Origin: Fistularia commersonii | Taxonomy: Eukaryota > Chordata > Actinopteri > Syngnathiformes > Fistulariidae | Length of the DNA: 64,000 nt | NCBI GenBank assembly: GCA_037954325.1 | Contig: JBBMNZ010000003.1 | Span: 26,799,892 to 26,863,891, forward strand | Direction: 5' to 3' | Part shown: positions 38,201-55,835 of the stretch, piece after piece | How positions within the stretch are numbered: the first letter of the stretch is position 1 | Layout of the letters: each line of letters opens with the position of its first letter | Program-made: the position numbers and the translations under genes | Notes under the pieces: generated by a model | Database searches by the model: none | The model's input: only the letters and a program-made list of their open reading frames with translations | Told to the model about the DNA's origin: nothing

Positions 38201-41200
38201 AGCACATGGATGGCTTTGGCTCTTTCAAGCACTCCAAGGAGGAGGTGAAGTCCGGGCTGAAGGACAGTCCCCAGGTCACCGTCCTGAAGGACCGCTCCAA
38301 GGAGGACAGCCCCAAGTTCGACGCCAAGAAGGACCGGAACCGCGAGACGCAGGACAAGGACAACAGGCTGGACCACAGCAAGACCAAGGCCAAGGATGAG
38401 AACGAGAAGCTCGGCCAGTCCAAAGACGCCGTGCGCAAAGATATTCGTCCGCGCGAGAAGCTGCTGGTGGACGGCGACTATCAGATCACGAGCTTCGGCC
38501 AGATGTTGAGTCTGAAAGACCAGGAGATCGAGGAGCGTCACAAGAGACACAAAGAACGCATGAAGCAGATGGAGAAACTCAGGCCCAAGTCCGGCGACCC
38601 CAAACTCAAGGACAAAGCCAAGTCCACCGAAGAGGTTCGCAAGAATCGCGGCGAGCTGTCGTCCAAGAAGTCCGGCAGCCTGGAGTCGGGTCTGAAGGAG
38701 AAGAAGCTGAAGGACGCGGGACTCCCGGCCCAGATGATGTCTCCCGGCAGGAAGTTCCAACCCACGGACACTCAGAACTCCAAGGACTGGCTCTCCGGGC
38801 ACCAGATGAAAGAGAACCTCCCCGCCTCTCCCAGACCGGACCAGAACCGGCCGACCGGGGTCCCCACGCCCACGTCGGTCATCTCTTGCCCGAGCTACGA
38901 GGAGGTGATGCAGACGCCCCGGACGCCGTCCTGCAGCGCCGAGGACTACCCTGACATCATGCTGGACGGGCTGGACTGCCAGAACTCGTCGGCCATGGCC
39001 ATGTCGATGAACGCCTGCTCGCCGTCCTTCTTTGAAAGGTATTTGAACCTTCCGTACGACACTTTGAGCGCCGCCTCCGACCCGACTCTGCTCTAATGTC
39101 CCCTCTGGTTGGTCCCACCCAGCAGGTACTCCACCTCCCAGGGTTTCCAGGAGGGCACCTGCCCCACGCCCGCAAAGAACCTGCAGCTGTCGCTGGTCAG
39201 CCGCTCGGCGTCCTCCGACGTCCGCAGGCCCCTGGATGACGACTTCAAAGCCGAGGCCGACAAGTTCCTGAGACAGCAGGCCGACGCCTCGGACTTCGAC
39301 CCCGCGGCGTCCTCTCAAACCGCCGAAGAGAAGGCGGCGGCGGAGCGGCTGGAGTGCCTGTCGTCGCCGTACTTCTCCCCGATCAGGATCCTGTCCCCCC
39401 GACGGGAGCCCGGACATCCGGCGCCGGACGTGGGCGCCCCGACCCCGGCCTGCCCCGAGGCCGGCGAGCACCTCCCCGACAGCGTGTACGGCAGCTTCCT
39501 GCCCAAACCCTCCACTCCGGTCCACCGGCCCGACCCCCAGGAGCCGTGCTTCGACATCGCGGCGCCGCCCACGCCGGCGCCCGCCGCCCTGCCGCCGCTG
39601 GACATCGACGACATCTCCGAGCCGCACCACAGCGAACCCAACCTGGTCCACTCGGATCTGCCCTCCGTCACAGAGGAGCACGAGGACGAGGAGGAGGACG
39701 AGGAGGAGGAGGAGGAAGACGAGGAGGAGGAAGACGAGGAGGAGGAAGAGGAAGAGGAGGAGGACGAGGAGGAGGACGAAGACGAGGAGGAGGACGAGGA
39801 CGTGGACTCGGAGGAAAGACACGACGCAGATCGGTGCGGCGCCGAGGAGACGGCGCAGACCGGGGAGCCTTGCGGTTTCTCCCCTCGGCCGGAGGACCCT
39901 CTGAGGAAGAGCTGGCCCGCGGAGTCTCCGGACCTTCGCGGCCCGGAGGTCCGGCGGCTGTCGCCGGCGCACCCGGCGCCCGACCACGGGGAGAACTGCT
40001 TCGATCACGGCCTGGGCTGGAACGCCGACGTGGACATGAAATCCCCCCACAGGACGTACGGGGAGATCGAGGCCGCCGTCTCCAAAATCACCAGCCCGTA
40101 TTCGCCGCCGGACGGGGACGGGCAGCACATGTCCGGACACCCGTCCGTCACCCCGCCGTACGCCGCCTGGAACAGGTGGCACAAGGAGGACCACGACGAC
40201 TTTGACGAGCAGAAGGAGGCCGTGGCGGAGATCCCGTCCCCGGAGCGGCCCGACGCCGCTCTGGACGGAGAACCCAACTACCTGAACACGTCCTCCTCCT
40301 CCGCCCGTCTGGACTCCTACTTCCAGAGCTGCTCCAAGCCCGGGGTGGAGGACGCTCACCAGACGGACCCGGAGACGGACTGCGTGGGACCGGACGGCCA
40401 GGAGAACGCGCACGGCTTCACCTCTACCGCCGAGGGTCACCTGACCCCGGCGGCGGCGGCGGCGGCGTCCGAGCCGGTGGTCCCCTGGGCCGACCCGTTC
40501 TCCGCCGACGCCGACGAGCTGGACGACCTGGGCCCGTTCTCCCTGCCCGACCTGCCGCTCCCGGACAAGGCCGAGGAGGCGGAGCCCCGAGACCCGGAGC
40601 CGGCGGAGCCCGCCGCCGGCTCCCACGAGTTCACCGACGACGACGACCCGGACGTACTGGAGGTGGACCTGCCCAGCGCGGCCAAGACTCCGAGCCCTGC
40701 CGAGGAGCGAGGCGAGGAAGAAGCCGCCGGCCAAGACTTGGTCGTCCCACCGTCTCACGACGCCTTCCCTCAAGAGACGGACGCCGAGCCCCAGAGCGTC
40801 CCGATCGGCGGCTCGCTGCCGTTCGGCCAGCAGAGCTGCGTGGTGGAGAACAAGGCGGCGTTTGGAGCGGCGGAGGAGACAGACGCCTTGTACTCGGCCG
40901 TCAAAGCGGACGGCGGCCAGCAGCACCACCTGCAGATCCAGTCCCTGGCCGAGTCCTTGCAGCTGGACGCCGTGTCTCCGGCCAAAGCGGAGTCCAGGCC
41001 GGAGGAGGTGTCGGAGCCCGCGGCGGAGGCGGCGTCCTCCAGCCCTCTTGCTCAGCTCCCCGTGGCTCTGGGCCTCGCCTCCACCGTGGAGCCTTCAGAC
41101 CCTCAGGAGACCTTGTCCAAGCTTCCCCTGGTCACCCTGACCTCCGTGTCCACGTCCGCCCCCGTCGCAGAAGTCACCAAGAAGGTGGACGAAATCCCTC

Positions 41201-42881
41201 AGAGGATCACCCGCAACCGCGCCAAGAACAACCCGCCCGCCGCCGCCGCCGCCGCCCCTCCTACCTCCAGCATCATCACCTCCTCAGCGGCCGCCGCCGC
41301 CGTGACCTCCGGCCCGGCGCTGAGCGTTCATCCCGCCAGGACTCCGACCCCCACCTCGGCCCCGGCCTTCTCCTCCATCAAAAAGGACAAGGAGTCCGGC
41401 CTCAGCGTCTCCAACGCCAGCCCGGCCGCGCAGACGCCCGCGACCACGCCGGCGTCGGTGGTCCTCAACAAAGCCTCCAAAGGCCGGCCCCTCACGGCGG
41501 AGGAGGACGAGTCTCAGACGCAGCACCCCAGGAAGAGGAAGTTCCCGCGCTCGGCCGGCCAGCAGGTGCAGGTCCAGCTGGTGAACACGGCCATGCAGCA
41601 GACCAGGGAGATGATCCAGCAGACGCTGGCCGTGGTGGTCAACGCCATCAAGCTGGACGACATCGAGCCGTACCACAGCGACCGCTCCAACCCCTACTTC
41701 GAGTACCTGCAGATCAGGAAGAAGATCGAGGAGAAGAGGAAAATCCTGTGCTACATCACGCCGCAGGCGCCGCAGTGCTACGCCGAGTACGTGACCTACA
41801 CGGGGTCCTACCTGCTGGACGGCAAGCCCCTGAGCAAGCTGCACATCCCTGTGGTGAGACGTTTCTCCTCTGTCCCGCCACCAAAGCCCGATGTTCGGTG
41901 AGCCGCCGGGGCCCGTCTGAAGCAACCGTCTCCTTGTTCTTCTCCGGCAGATCGCCCCGCCGCCGTCGCTGTCCGAGCCTCTGAAGGAGCTCTTCAGGCA
42001 GCAGGAGGCCGTGAGAGGGAAGCTCAGGCTGCAGCACAGCATCGAGCGGGTGAGGAGCTTCTCCGGCGCGCTCGCGCCTTCCCGGCGTGCCCGGAGTCGG
42101 CGCGTCGCTCTGATCCCTTTGCTTCCGCCGCTCCTTCGCAGGAGAAGCTCATCGTGTCCTGCGAGCAGGAAGTGCTGCGCGTCCACTGCAGAGCCGCCCG
42201 GACGATAGCCAACCAGGCGGTGCCCTTCAGTGCCTGCACCATGCTCCTGGACTCCGAGGTCTACAACATGCCGTCGGAGAGCCAGGTGGAGCGTCGACGC
42301 GCCCGCCGTCCCCGAGGTCGCCCCCGTTGTGACCTTCCGTTCTCCTCGTCTAACCGGCGACCCCCGTTTTCTCCGTCCCCGCAGGGCGACGAGAACAAGT
42401 CTGTGAGAGATCGTTTCAACGCCCGCCAGTTCATTTCCTGGATCCAGGACGTGGACGACAAGTACGACCGCATGAAGGTGAGACCCGCGGGCCCGAGACG
42501 GCCGGACCCCCGAACGCCCTCCGGGTCCCCGGGGAGGACGAAGGGGTCGGGACAAACGCTCCGACCGGACGGGACGAGGTCCGCCGGGACGCTCCCGGGT
42601 CCACTTTGTCCCGGCCCCTCCTCGCCCGGGGATGCGGGTCGGCCGGCAGAAGGTTCTGACCCGTCGGGGCGTCTGCTCTCCCTCTCCCTCCGCAGACCTG
42701 TCTGCTGATGCGGCAGCAGCACGAGGCGGCCGCCCTCAACGCCGTGCAGAGGATGGAGTGGCAGCTGAAGGTCCAGGAGCTGGACCCGGCCGGACACAAG
42801 TCCCTGTGCGTCAACGAGGTGCCGTCCTTCTACGTGCCGATGGTGGACGTCAACGACGACTTCGTCCTGCTGCCGGCGTGA
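24363..42881 (+). CDS. ankrd11: Ankyrin repeat domain-containing protein 11, complete coding sequence in 12 exons
   Basis: A large nuclear co-regulator that recruits histone deacetylases; human loss causes KBG syndrome (established knowledge). Coding exons: 24363-24449, 27270-27402, 32831-33004, 33783-33983, 34074-34216, 34352-34499, 34607-39038, 39126-41853, 41951-42049, 42142-42285, 42385-42477, 42696-42881. All junctions are GT-AG and keep frame, giving 8,568 nt and 2,855 residues (human 2,663). The start MPKGGGSKTPQ and the end VDVNDDFVLLPA match the human protein. Order along the protein: an N-terminal basic segment with PERKRIKKEP; four ankyrin repeats at about residues 165-295; a very long Lys/Asp/Glu/Ser-rich low-complexity region; a 40-residue acidic run; Ala-rich stretches; and a strongly conserved C-terminal domain beginning near QHPRKRKFPRS. 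Oddity: the giant exon is cut by an 87-bp intron (39039-39125). The 5' UTR starts at or before 24304, with more non-coding exons expected upstream. Confidence 0.96.
24450..27269 (+). other. ankrd11 intron after the start exon
   Basis: A 2,820-bp intron between the first two coding exons. It holds a short run of GCTAAC/GCTAGC motifs (24770-24815) and a (GAG)n run near 25684-25711. No other gene is visible on either strand. Confidence 0.8.
28224..28257. repeat. (GT)n microsatellite
   Basis: About 16 units inside an ankrd11 intron. Confidence 0.85.
29701..29714 (+). promoter_or_regulatory. CTCF core-motif match in ankrd11 intron
   Basis: CCACCAGGTGGCAC matches the 14-position CTCF consensus without mismatch, in an AT-richer complex stretch of the 5.4-kb intron. 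Confidence 0.45.
30301..30355. repeat. (GT)n microsatellite beside repeat copy 2
   Basis: One TC interruption. A complementary CA tract lies 140 bp downstream. Confidence 0.9.
30357..30434 (+). repeat. 78-bp dispersed repeat, copy 2
   Basis: Also lies directly after a (GT)n tract (30301-30355). It begins GAACACAGACAGAAGG, as does copy 1, and the similarity ends abruptly after GCAGCCCACA. Confidence 0.85.
30496..30539. repeat. (AC)22 microsatellite
   Basis: Pure run, inverted relative to 30301-30355. Confidence 0.9.
32071..32248. repeat. Two (GT)n tracts
   Basis: 32071-32101 (with one GC unit) and about 32210-32248, both in an ankrd11 intron. Confidence 0.85.
33490..33612. other. AT-rich intronic island, candidate conserved non-coding element
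   Basis: About 120 bp of AT-rich complex sequence inside otherwise GC-rich intron 33005-33782 of ankrd11. It has no simple repeat and no coding frame. The contrast in composition is seen; conservation is inferred. Confidence 0.3.
33783..34499 (+). other. ankrd11: ankrd11 ankyrin-repeat exons
   Basis: Three exons (33783-33983, 34074-34216, 34352-34499) separated by 90-bp and 135-bp introns encode four ankyrin repeats. The repeat signatures are GETRLHRAA, WTALHEACNRGYYDVAKQLL, DTPLHDASNNGHFKVVKLLL and GETPLKVANSPTMVNLLL. The sequence is nearly identical to human ANKRD11, so this is a protein-interaction surface under strong constraint. Confidence 0.95.
34607..39038 (+). other. ankrd11: ankrd11 giant exon, 5' part (4,432 bp)
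   Basis: Enters in phase 1 (split Glu codon) and ends in phase 2 at GAAAG|GTATTT. It encodes the Lys/Glu/Asp-rich low-complexity region, with islands matching human ANKRD11 such as FISIPKMEVK, WRTDGWKTVSSP, IADVFTDESDDED, SLLEKLEEEA, RPREKLLVDGDY and SCPSYEEVM. In human this region and the following exon are one exon. Its codons (AAG, GAC, GAG) leave few stops on the reverse strand, which creates long spurious antisense ORFs. Confidence 0.94.
39039..39125 (+). other. ankrd11: 87-bp intron inside the ankrd11 giant exon
   Basis: GT at 39039 follows GAAAG, and AG at 39124-39125 precedes GTACTCC. The length is 29 x 3 and both sides are in the same frame. Read through, it would add 18 residues and then stop at TAA 39094-39096. 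A perfect branch-point match, CTCTAAT (39091-39097), lies 29 nt before the 3' end. A tandem CAGCAG acceptor allows one extra codon. Splicing rejoins SFFER with YSTSQ, in line with human SFFDRFSVAS. Confidence 0.85.
39126..41853 (+). other. ankrd11: ankrd11 giant exon, 3' part
   Basis: Encodes the poorly conserved proline/acidic region and then the highly conserved C-terminal block, including EEIPQR-like DEIPQRITRNRAK, QHPRKRKFPRS, IKLDDIEPYHSDR and KPLSKLHIPV. It ends in phase 0 at a GTGAGA donor. Near-pure GAG/GAC/GAA coding at 39682-39801 gives a 40-residue acidic run. GCC/GCG tracts near 40450 and 41245 give poly-alanine. Confidence 0.93.
39682..39801 (+). repeat. ankrd11: GAG/GAC/GAA trinucleotide-like tract encoding 40 acidic residues
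   Basis: Forty consecutive Asp/Glu codons within ankrd11, almost all GAG or GAC. No comparable run occurs at this place in the human protein as I recall it. Confidence 0.9.
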
Positions 42882-43498
42882 CATCCCAGAGCTCGCGGGT
42901 CCAGAGCAAACTGTCTGCGTCACTTCTTCTCAGAGACTTTGTGGAAGAGAGTGAACGGAAAGGGCTAGCAAGTCTGAGAGACTTGGAATGGGAGGGACTG
43001 TGGGCGGGAGCGGCGAGCAGGCCGGCTCCGCCCCCTCCCGCAGGAGGAACCGAAACAGAAAATACTCAACTTGCACTTTCATCCTCAAACCTTTTTACTC
43101 CTTTAGTTGATCCGAGCGCCAAAAGCGGAGCTCAGGTTTTGCTCCGCGGCCTCGGACGCCGCGGACGGAGAGATGGTTTCCGCGTTTTTTGGGCCGCCGC
43201 CGGAGGAGGTCCCCGAGACTCGGTGCCGGCCCGACCTTTGAGCCCGGAGAGAGTCGGGCCGCGACGGCGCGCCCGGGACCGACGGACCGGAGAGCCGGCC
43301 CGTAGGACGCCCTGCGAGGGGGCGGAGCCTCCGACCGCAGGGGGGCGGGGCTAAACGCCGCGCCGCACAGGGCTCCCGAGACACGTGCACGCCCGAGGGG
43401 AAGAGACAGGTCCGGCCGCCTCTCGGCCCCGTGGACGGCGGCGGCGACCACCGGTCGGACCGCCGCAGACTGCTAACTCATCACGGGACGAGCAGAAG

Positions 43499-43501
<3 letters not shown>

Positions 43502-43560
<59 letters not shown>
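43502..43560. repeat. (CA)n microsatellite in the ankrd11 3' UTR
   Basis: Pure run of 59 bp, upstream of the proximal poly(A) signal, so it is probably transcribed. Confidence 0.9.
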
Positions 43561-43562
<2 letters not shown>

Positions 43563-43867
43563 CACACACCAGGAATGTGGAGGTCCAGAGGAGCTGGCAG
43601 CAGAGCAGAGGAGTCCTTCTTCTTCACTTGGGCATTTCATTGTTTCCGAGGACGAGACTTGAAACACTACAGAGCCAACCTTCGTTCAAGGAGACCAGAG
43701 GAGCTGAAGCAGGCGTGATCCGTCACGATGTACAGTTTTATATTCGTTAACCAATGTATTCTTGCTGCCTTCTAGATAATTTATTTTGCCACACATTACT
43801 GCACAGTTGTAAATAACTATGTACTGTAATATCACTCAGTTAAGTGTAAAGAAAAAAACATAAAAGA

Positions 43868-43873
43868 AATAAA
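43868..43873 (+). terminator. Proximal poly(A) signal of ankrd11
   Basis: AATAAA about 990 nt after the stop codon, in an AT-rich block unlike the GC-rich surroundings. Confidence 0.55.
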
Positions 43874-44815
43874 AATTATCTTTTTATGTACAGTTCACTT
43901 TTGGGCAGCACTTTCCCCCCCACTCCACATCCACGGGCCAATCGGTGCGCTCCGCTCTCAGTATGTGAAAGACTGGCCCCGCCCCCCGCGGCCCCGCGGA
44001 CCCCCAACATTCAGTCCCACAGATGTAGCAGAAGAGATGCTGAGGATTTATTTAAGAATAGACAGATTATTATTCATTGCTTTACTACACACTTCTATAT
44101 CTGAAACTCAGACCAAGAAAATGCCTTTTTCAGTGGGAAAGAAAAAAAAAAAAAAAAACTAGTTGTGTGTGTGTGTTTGTGTGTTTGTGTGTGTGTGTGA
44201 GTGTGGGGGGGTGGTTTGGGCGAGAAGAAGTCCTGAGGAGCAGGACCACCGCTTGCGTCCGTCCCACCTCCGCCTCCTTTCCATTCTAAGAAAGAAAAAA
44301 GTACCTGAATGGTCAGAAATCATCTCTAATCATCACAAACCATCTGGCAGGACCGACCTGACCTTTAACCCGACGCTCAGCAGTCTAGACTCGATCTGCT
44401 GCTCCGGCTCCGGACGCCGGGGGGCTCCACTGCGCCGGGAAAAGATCCTTTTAAAGCTTTTAACCTTTTGTCGGGGTCTCAGGACCCCGGGGGGAGGAGG
44501 GGGGGGGTTTGATCTCATCAATCTTAGTCATTTTTTGATTTTTGAGCAGATTTGGCTTTTTAAACTGGGTTTTATTTCCTGGTGGGAGGTTCTTCACGCA
44601 GGTGATTTGTGGTGATCAGTCGTGGTTCCTGCCTTCTCTGTTTTGTTGGGGCGGGTTTTCCAGACCCCCCCCCCCCTCCCGCCTGAGCAGCGAGGGGGGG
44701 GGGGGTCCGGTGATGTCACACAGCCGTCAATCAGCGTCGCTGCGTTTGGTTCATCTAGTCGGCGTGCAATGATTGTTGCTTTTACACTGTGCAGACAAAA
44801 TGGCTAGATGTATAG

Positions 44816-44851
<36 letters not shown>

Positions 44852-45327
44852 ATAGAAAGAAATAGCCAGGATTTTCTCTTGTGTTTGTTTTGTTTTCAAA
44901 GAAGCCTGTTTGTCCTGTTTGATTTCCTGTCTGGTTCTCGGGGTTTCGGGTCAGAGCCCCGAGTGCGGATCTGAATGTTGTTTATCTCTGGCTTTGTTTG
45001 TTTGTGTTTCCGTTGCGCCGCAGGCGTGTCAATCACCTCGCTTGTCGAGCAGAATGTAAAGCGTTCCTTCGCCCCGACCGGCCGCGCCCTCGCTATTGTT
45101 TACAAGTCGTCAGCCGTGTCCTGTTTCTCCTTCCCACATCCGCTCGAGGCCCCGCCTTTGTTTCTTTAACTTCTGCGATTCTTCCTTTCTTTGGAACCGC
45201 GAAGGCTTGAAATGGTGACGGTCGACACACTGAGCCGCCGCCGCCGCCGCCGCCTCCGCCGCCCCGCAGGAGGCCGTAAACCACACGCAGCCACCCACGG
45301 CCGCCCTCTGGGGGGCCTGGATCAGAG

Positions 45328-45362
<35 letters not shown>

Positions 45363-46332
45363 GCAGCAGTCCTCAGATGCACAGCGAAGCACTTGGCGGT
45401 GGAGATCCAGACGAACCCACCTCAGTCAGCAACATATTACCTCGACTCTCCTCACATCCACTCGCCGTTTTATCGTCACGAATAAACTCGATCGCTTGTT
45501 TTTCTGTCGGAATCACGATTTCAAGCCTTTTCTTTGGGGTTTTTTCCGTTCCGTTTGTCGTTTTTTCCGTTTGTTTGGAACTGGAACCCCGACCGTAGCC
45601 GTCGGCGTTCCCGCGGGGGCGGAGGAGGACCGATCCGGAGCGCGGGGAGCTTCTCCGGCTTCCCCGGACGCCGGAAACCACCTATTTATTACCCTTTGTT
45701 TTTTGCTGACACCCGCGGTTCGTCCGAGTCCCGAGTCCGAGTCCCGACTGGGTCTCCGCTGTGTACATTTCCCTCCTCCTTCAGTGCGTGAAAGAGACAA
45801 ACTGTAAATAGCGGTGTAAATACAACACACCCCCCCAGGACGTTTTGCACCCTCCTCTTTGTACTAGTCTGAAAATTGCGTAGAATGTGGGGTTCTAACA
45901 GCATCGGGCCGCTCGCGCCCGCTGCCGCTGGTGATGATGTAACATGGTCGGTTCTGTTTTTCTGTTTCTTTGGTTTCCTTTTTTTGTTTGTTTATTTTTT
46001 AATTTGTACAATGTAGTTTCTTTGTGTACATATTGTCGGAGCAGCTAAGAGGGCGGGAGGCCGCGAGGCGTCGATGCTGTCGTCAGTGCTGTAACAGAAA
46101 CCCAGTACTTCACCTTTAGCTGTTGTTGATTTCCTGCAAAAAAAAACATTGAAAAGATTCAAAAAAATAATAAAAGAAAAAAAAAAGAAAAAAGAAAAAA
46201 AAGGTGAGAAGCTGAAAAGGAGGATGGAGAAAAGACTAAAACTGAAAATTAAAAATTTAAATTGTTATTTTCTACAGTTGCATGTACAGAGAGCGCAAGA
46301 ACTGCTGTTGTTCCTCAGAGATTATGTTCGTT

Positions 46333-46338
46333 AATAAA
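46333..46338 (+). terminator. Distal poly(A) signal of ankrd11
   Basis: AATAAA at the 3' edge of the second AT-rich block, with another copy at 46169-46174. Composition returns to GC-rich immediately afterwards, about 810 bp before the slc22a31 start. Confidence 0.5.
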
Positions 46339-46440
46339 ATTTTGAAATATTACCGGCCCGGCTGTGGTTCCTCGACCGTCTCCTGCCGCCGCCGGAGAAC
46401 CGGCGGGTCGTTTAAGCTCCTGCCGGACCTCCACATTCCT

Positions 46441-46441
<1 letters not shown>

Positions 46442-46520
<79 letters not shown>
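46442..46520. repeat. (GT)39 microsatellite
   Basis: Pure run of 79 bp, just past the likely ankrd11 3' end. Confidence 0.95.
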
Positions 46521-46521
<1 letters not shown>

Positions 46522-46861
46522 ACCTGGAACCTGGAGGCTTCCTGGAAAAGAGTCGAGACTCAGGACGGGACCTCACCGTCCTGCTGCCGCTCTGACGGCC
46601 TCCTCCAGGTCCTCCTGTCCTTCAGATCCTTCAGGTCCTCCAGATCCTTCAGATCCTCCCGTTCCTCCAGATTCTCCTGTTCCTTCAGTTCCTTCAGATC
46701 CTTCAGATCCTGCAGCTCCGGTGCCGTGTGACGTTCTTCCAGGTGACCTCTGGCTCCCGAACCCGTCGTCTCACTCAGACCTGATCCAGGAGGTTCTGGA
46801 TCCCCTTGGACAACCTCTAGATGCAGACGGAGGAGGACCAGGACTGAGCTCCGAGACGGTG

Positions 46862-46869
46862 TGACGTCA
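46862..46869. promoter_or_regulatory. Palindromic cAMP-response element TGACGTCA
   Basis: Perfect 8-bp CREB/ATF consensus 290 bp upstream of the slc22a31 start codon, inside CpG-rich DNA. Binding is inferred. Confidence 0.45.
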
Positions 46870-47158
46870 CACTGACTTTTGACCGTCGCAAAGGGAAGCG
46901 GTGAGTGACGGGGTCACGTGGAACGGGGGCGTGGGCGTGACGCCGCGCGGCGCGCCGGGAAATGTAGGATCCGGCAGGAGCTCCGCGTCCGCGGAACCGA
47001 GAAGCCGCACGGAGCGCGGGTCCGAAGCTCCGCCGGTCCGAACCCGGGTCCAAAGCCCCGCCGGTCCGAACCCGGGTCCGAAGCCCCGCCGCCAACCGGC
47101 CCCGAAGGCTCCCCGCCGCGCGCATCGACCCGCGGCGCGTCCGCGTCCGCGTCCCTCC

Positions 47159-54289
<7,131 letters not shown>

Positions 54290-54816
54290 GGCGTCCCGCC
54301 GCCTTCCTTCTTCCAGAACTTCCGTCGAAGCGTCCGAGGCGGCGGCGGCTCCGACGCACCTCCGTCATCCAGAAGGTCGGGTTTTTCCAGTTTCCCTCTC
54401 GGGCCCCGCAGATGGTCGTGACGGCTTCCCGTCTGACGGCGGCCGTGTTTCCACCGCCGGTCTCAGAAACATCACGTCTGCCAGCCGGGTGTCCAGGATC
54501 CGGTGACATCATGTAGCGTTGTAGACCCCCCCACCCCCACCCCCCCACCCCCACACACACACACACACACTTTACATTGCCGTTGTACCCGCAGCGTCCA
54601 CTGTAGGCCGCCAAAGCCGCTCCTGCCGCTGCGTCCGGTCAGGACTCAGCAGGCATCTGCAGGGGCTTCTGGACCTGCTTCCCTTCAACTGTAAGAACTT
54701 CAGCAGGTTCCTCTGAGGAGGATCAGCTCCCGCCGCAGACGTGGGCTTTTTTCGGTTCTCCGGTGTTTGTGTTAAAATTCAGTCAGCAGACACAACACAC
54801 TCTCAGACTGATTTCT

Positions 54817-54862
<46 letters not shown>

Positions 54863-55087
54863 GGGGTCCTTCAGTACAGTCATGCTTCCATACAAAGTGA
54901 CATTTGAGACGATGTAATCCAACGCCAGAAGCTCCTCTCACGCCGGCGTCAGGAGTCACATGACCGTGGGGTTCCTGTCGGGGTGTTTCCGGACCCCGCC
55001 ACTAGATGGCGCTCTTCCTCCACAAACGTGTGTCCGTCTCCTCGCCCTCCCAGACACACACACAAACTGAACTTTGGTCACATGTCA
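54290..55087. other. Interval between convergent slc22a31 and dpep1
   Basis: Probably holds the slc22a31 3' UTR. No clear AATAAA on the + strand was found. It contains a (TG)n tract at about 54822-54861 and a CTCF-core match at 54999-55012. Confidence 0.5.
54999..55012 (+). promoter_or_regulatory. CTCF core-motif match between convergent genes
   Basis: CCACTAGATGGCGC matches the 14-position CTCF consensus without mismatch, placed between the slc22a31 stop and the dpep1 poly(A) signal. Confidence 0.45.
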
Positions 55088-55093
55088 TTTATT
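55088..55093 (-). terminator. Poly(A) signal of dpep1
   Basis: AATAAA on the minus strand (TTTATT on plus), 113 nt past the dpep1 stop codon. It implies a short 3' UTR ending near 55070. Confidence 0.65.
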
Positions 55094-55205
55094 GGTTTTG
55101 CGGCCGGAGCTGTGGGAGCTTCTGGCAGCGGCAGGTGAACACGCCGCCCGTGAAGCCGTGAAGGTCACGCCGCTTCCTGGATCTCGTGTGACTCCGAGCG
55201 CCGGC

Positions 55206-55788
55206 CTACCGGACCCTGGCGTGCACGGCGGCAGCGAGCAGGACCAGGAGGACCAGGAGGAGCGGCGGGCTCGGGGACCGGCTCGCGGCGGACACCGGGA
55301 GACCGAGGTCGGTCCTGCAGGGGTTCCTCACCTCCTCGTACGGAATGGGAAGGTCATCTGGTCTCTGGCCTTTCAGACCGTCGCGGACCTGGAGAAGATG
55401 GAGGTGCAGAGAGGAGCGGTGGGAGGGAGGCTGCTGGGAGGGAAGGGGGTGGCAGGTTCTCCAGAAGATACAAACTAGAGGATCCGGAGGAACATCGGAG
55501 CTCCGGAGGAATCTCAGGGTGAACCACAGGATTCCATCGGTTCCTAAAGTCCTCATGAAGACCTTCATGGAGGCTCTGGGTCGTCCAGTCAGGACGTGTG
55601 GGGAGTTTCTTCATGTGACATTCATCTTGATGACATGATGACTTCATCTAGGAGCTCCTCACACGTCCTGAGACGCCAAGATACGTCTTCAGGAGAAGAT
55701 CTTCAAGACCAGTTGCCACATCAAGAATCCTCATGAAAATCAACAGCCTGAACCTGCGACTTCCTGGCCAGTGTGTGTGTGTTGTGTG

Positions 55789-55835
<47 letters not shown>

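Larger units (their letters stand above)
42882..46345 (+). other. ankrd11: Probable ankrd11 3' UTR with alternative poly(A) signals
   Basis: No coding exon is visible. An AT-rich block at 43730-43900 holds a proximal AATAAA (43868-43873). A second AT-rich block at 45890-46345 holds AATAAA at 46169-46174 and 46333-46338, the last being the likely distal end. Pumilio-type TGTANATA elements lie at 43808, 45803, 45815 and 46025. CA/GT microsatellites interrupt the interval. The extent is inferred and no transcript was seen. Confidence 0.55.
46346..47158 (+). promoter_or_regulatory. Upstream/promoter region of slc22a31
   Basis: A GC- and CpG-rich stretch before the start codon. It holds a perfect palindromic cAMP-response element at 46862-46869, a pyrimidine-rich TCCTTCAGA minisatellite at about 46612-46715, a (GT)n tract at 46442-46520, and about 2.5 copies of a 28-bp GGTCCGAA repeat at about 47020-47090. 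The transcription start cannot be placed. Confidence 0.4.

Noticed and set aside
39094..39096. In-frame TAA as evidence that ankrd11 is a pseudogene
   Set aside because: It lies in a well-formed 87-bp GT-AG intron, and splicing restores the frame and the conserved C-terminus.
36028..40929. 1,633-residue open frame on the minus strand
   Set aside because: Shadow of ankrd11. Its plus-strand codons (AAG, GAC, GAG, TCC) give stop-free Leu/Val/Phe-rich reverse translation. It has no recognisable domain, and the sense frame matches human ANKRD11.
46901..47158. N-terminal extension of slc22a31 by 86 codons
   Set aside because: The upstream frame is open but has no ATG and is GC-rich, repetitive, Arg/Pro coding. 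A start at 47159 gives an N-terminus aligned with SLC22A23.
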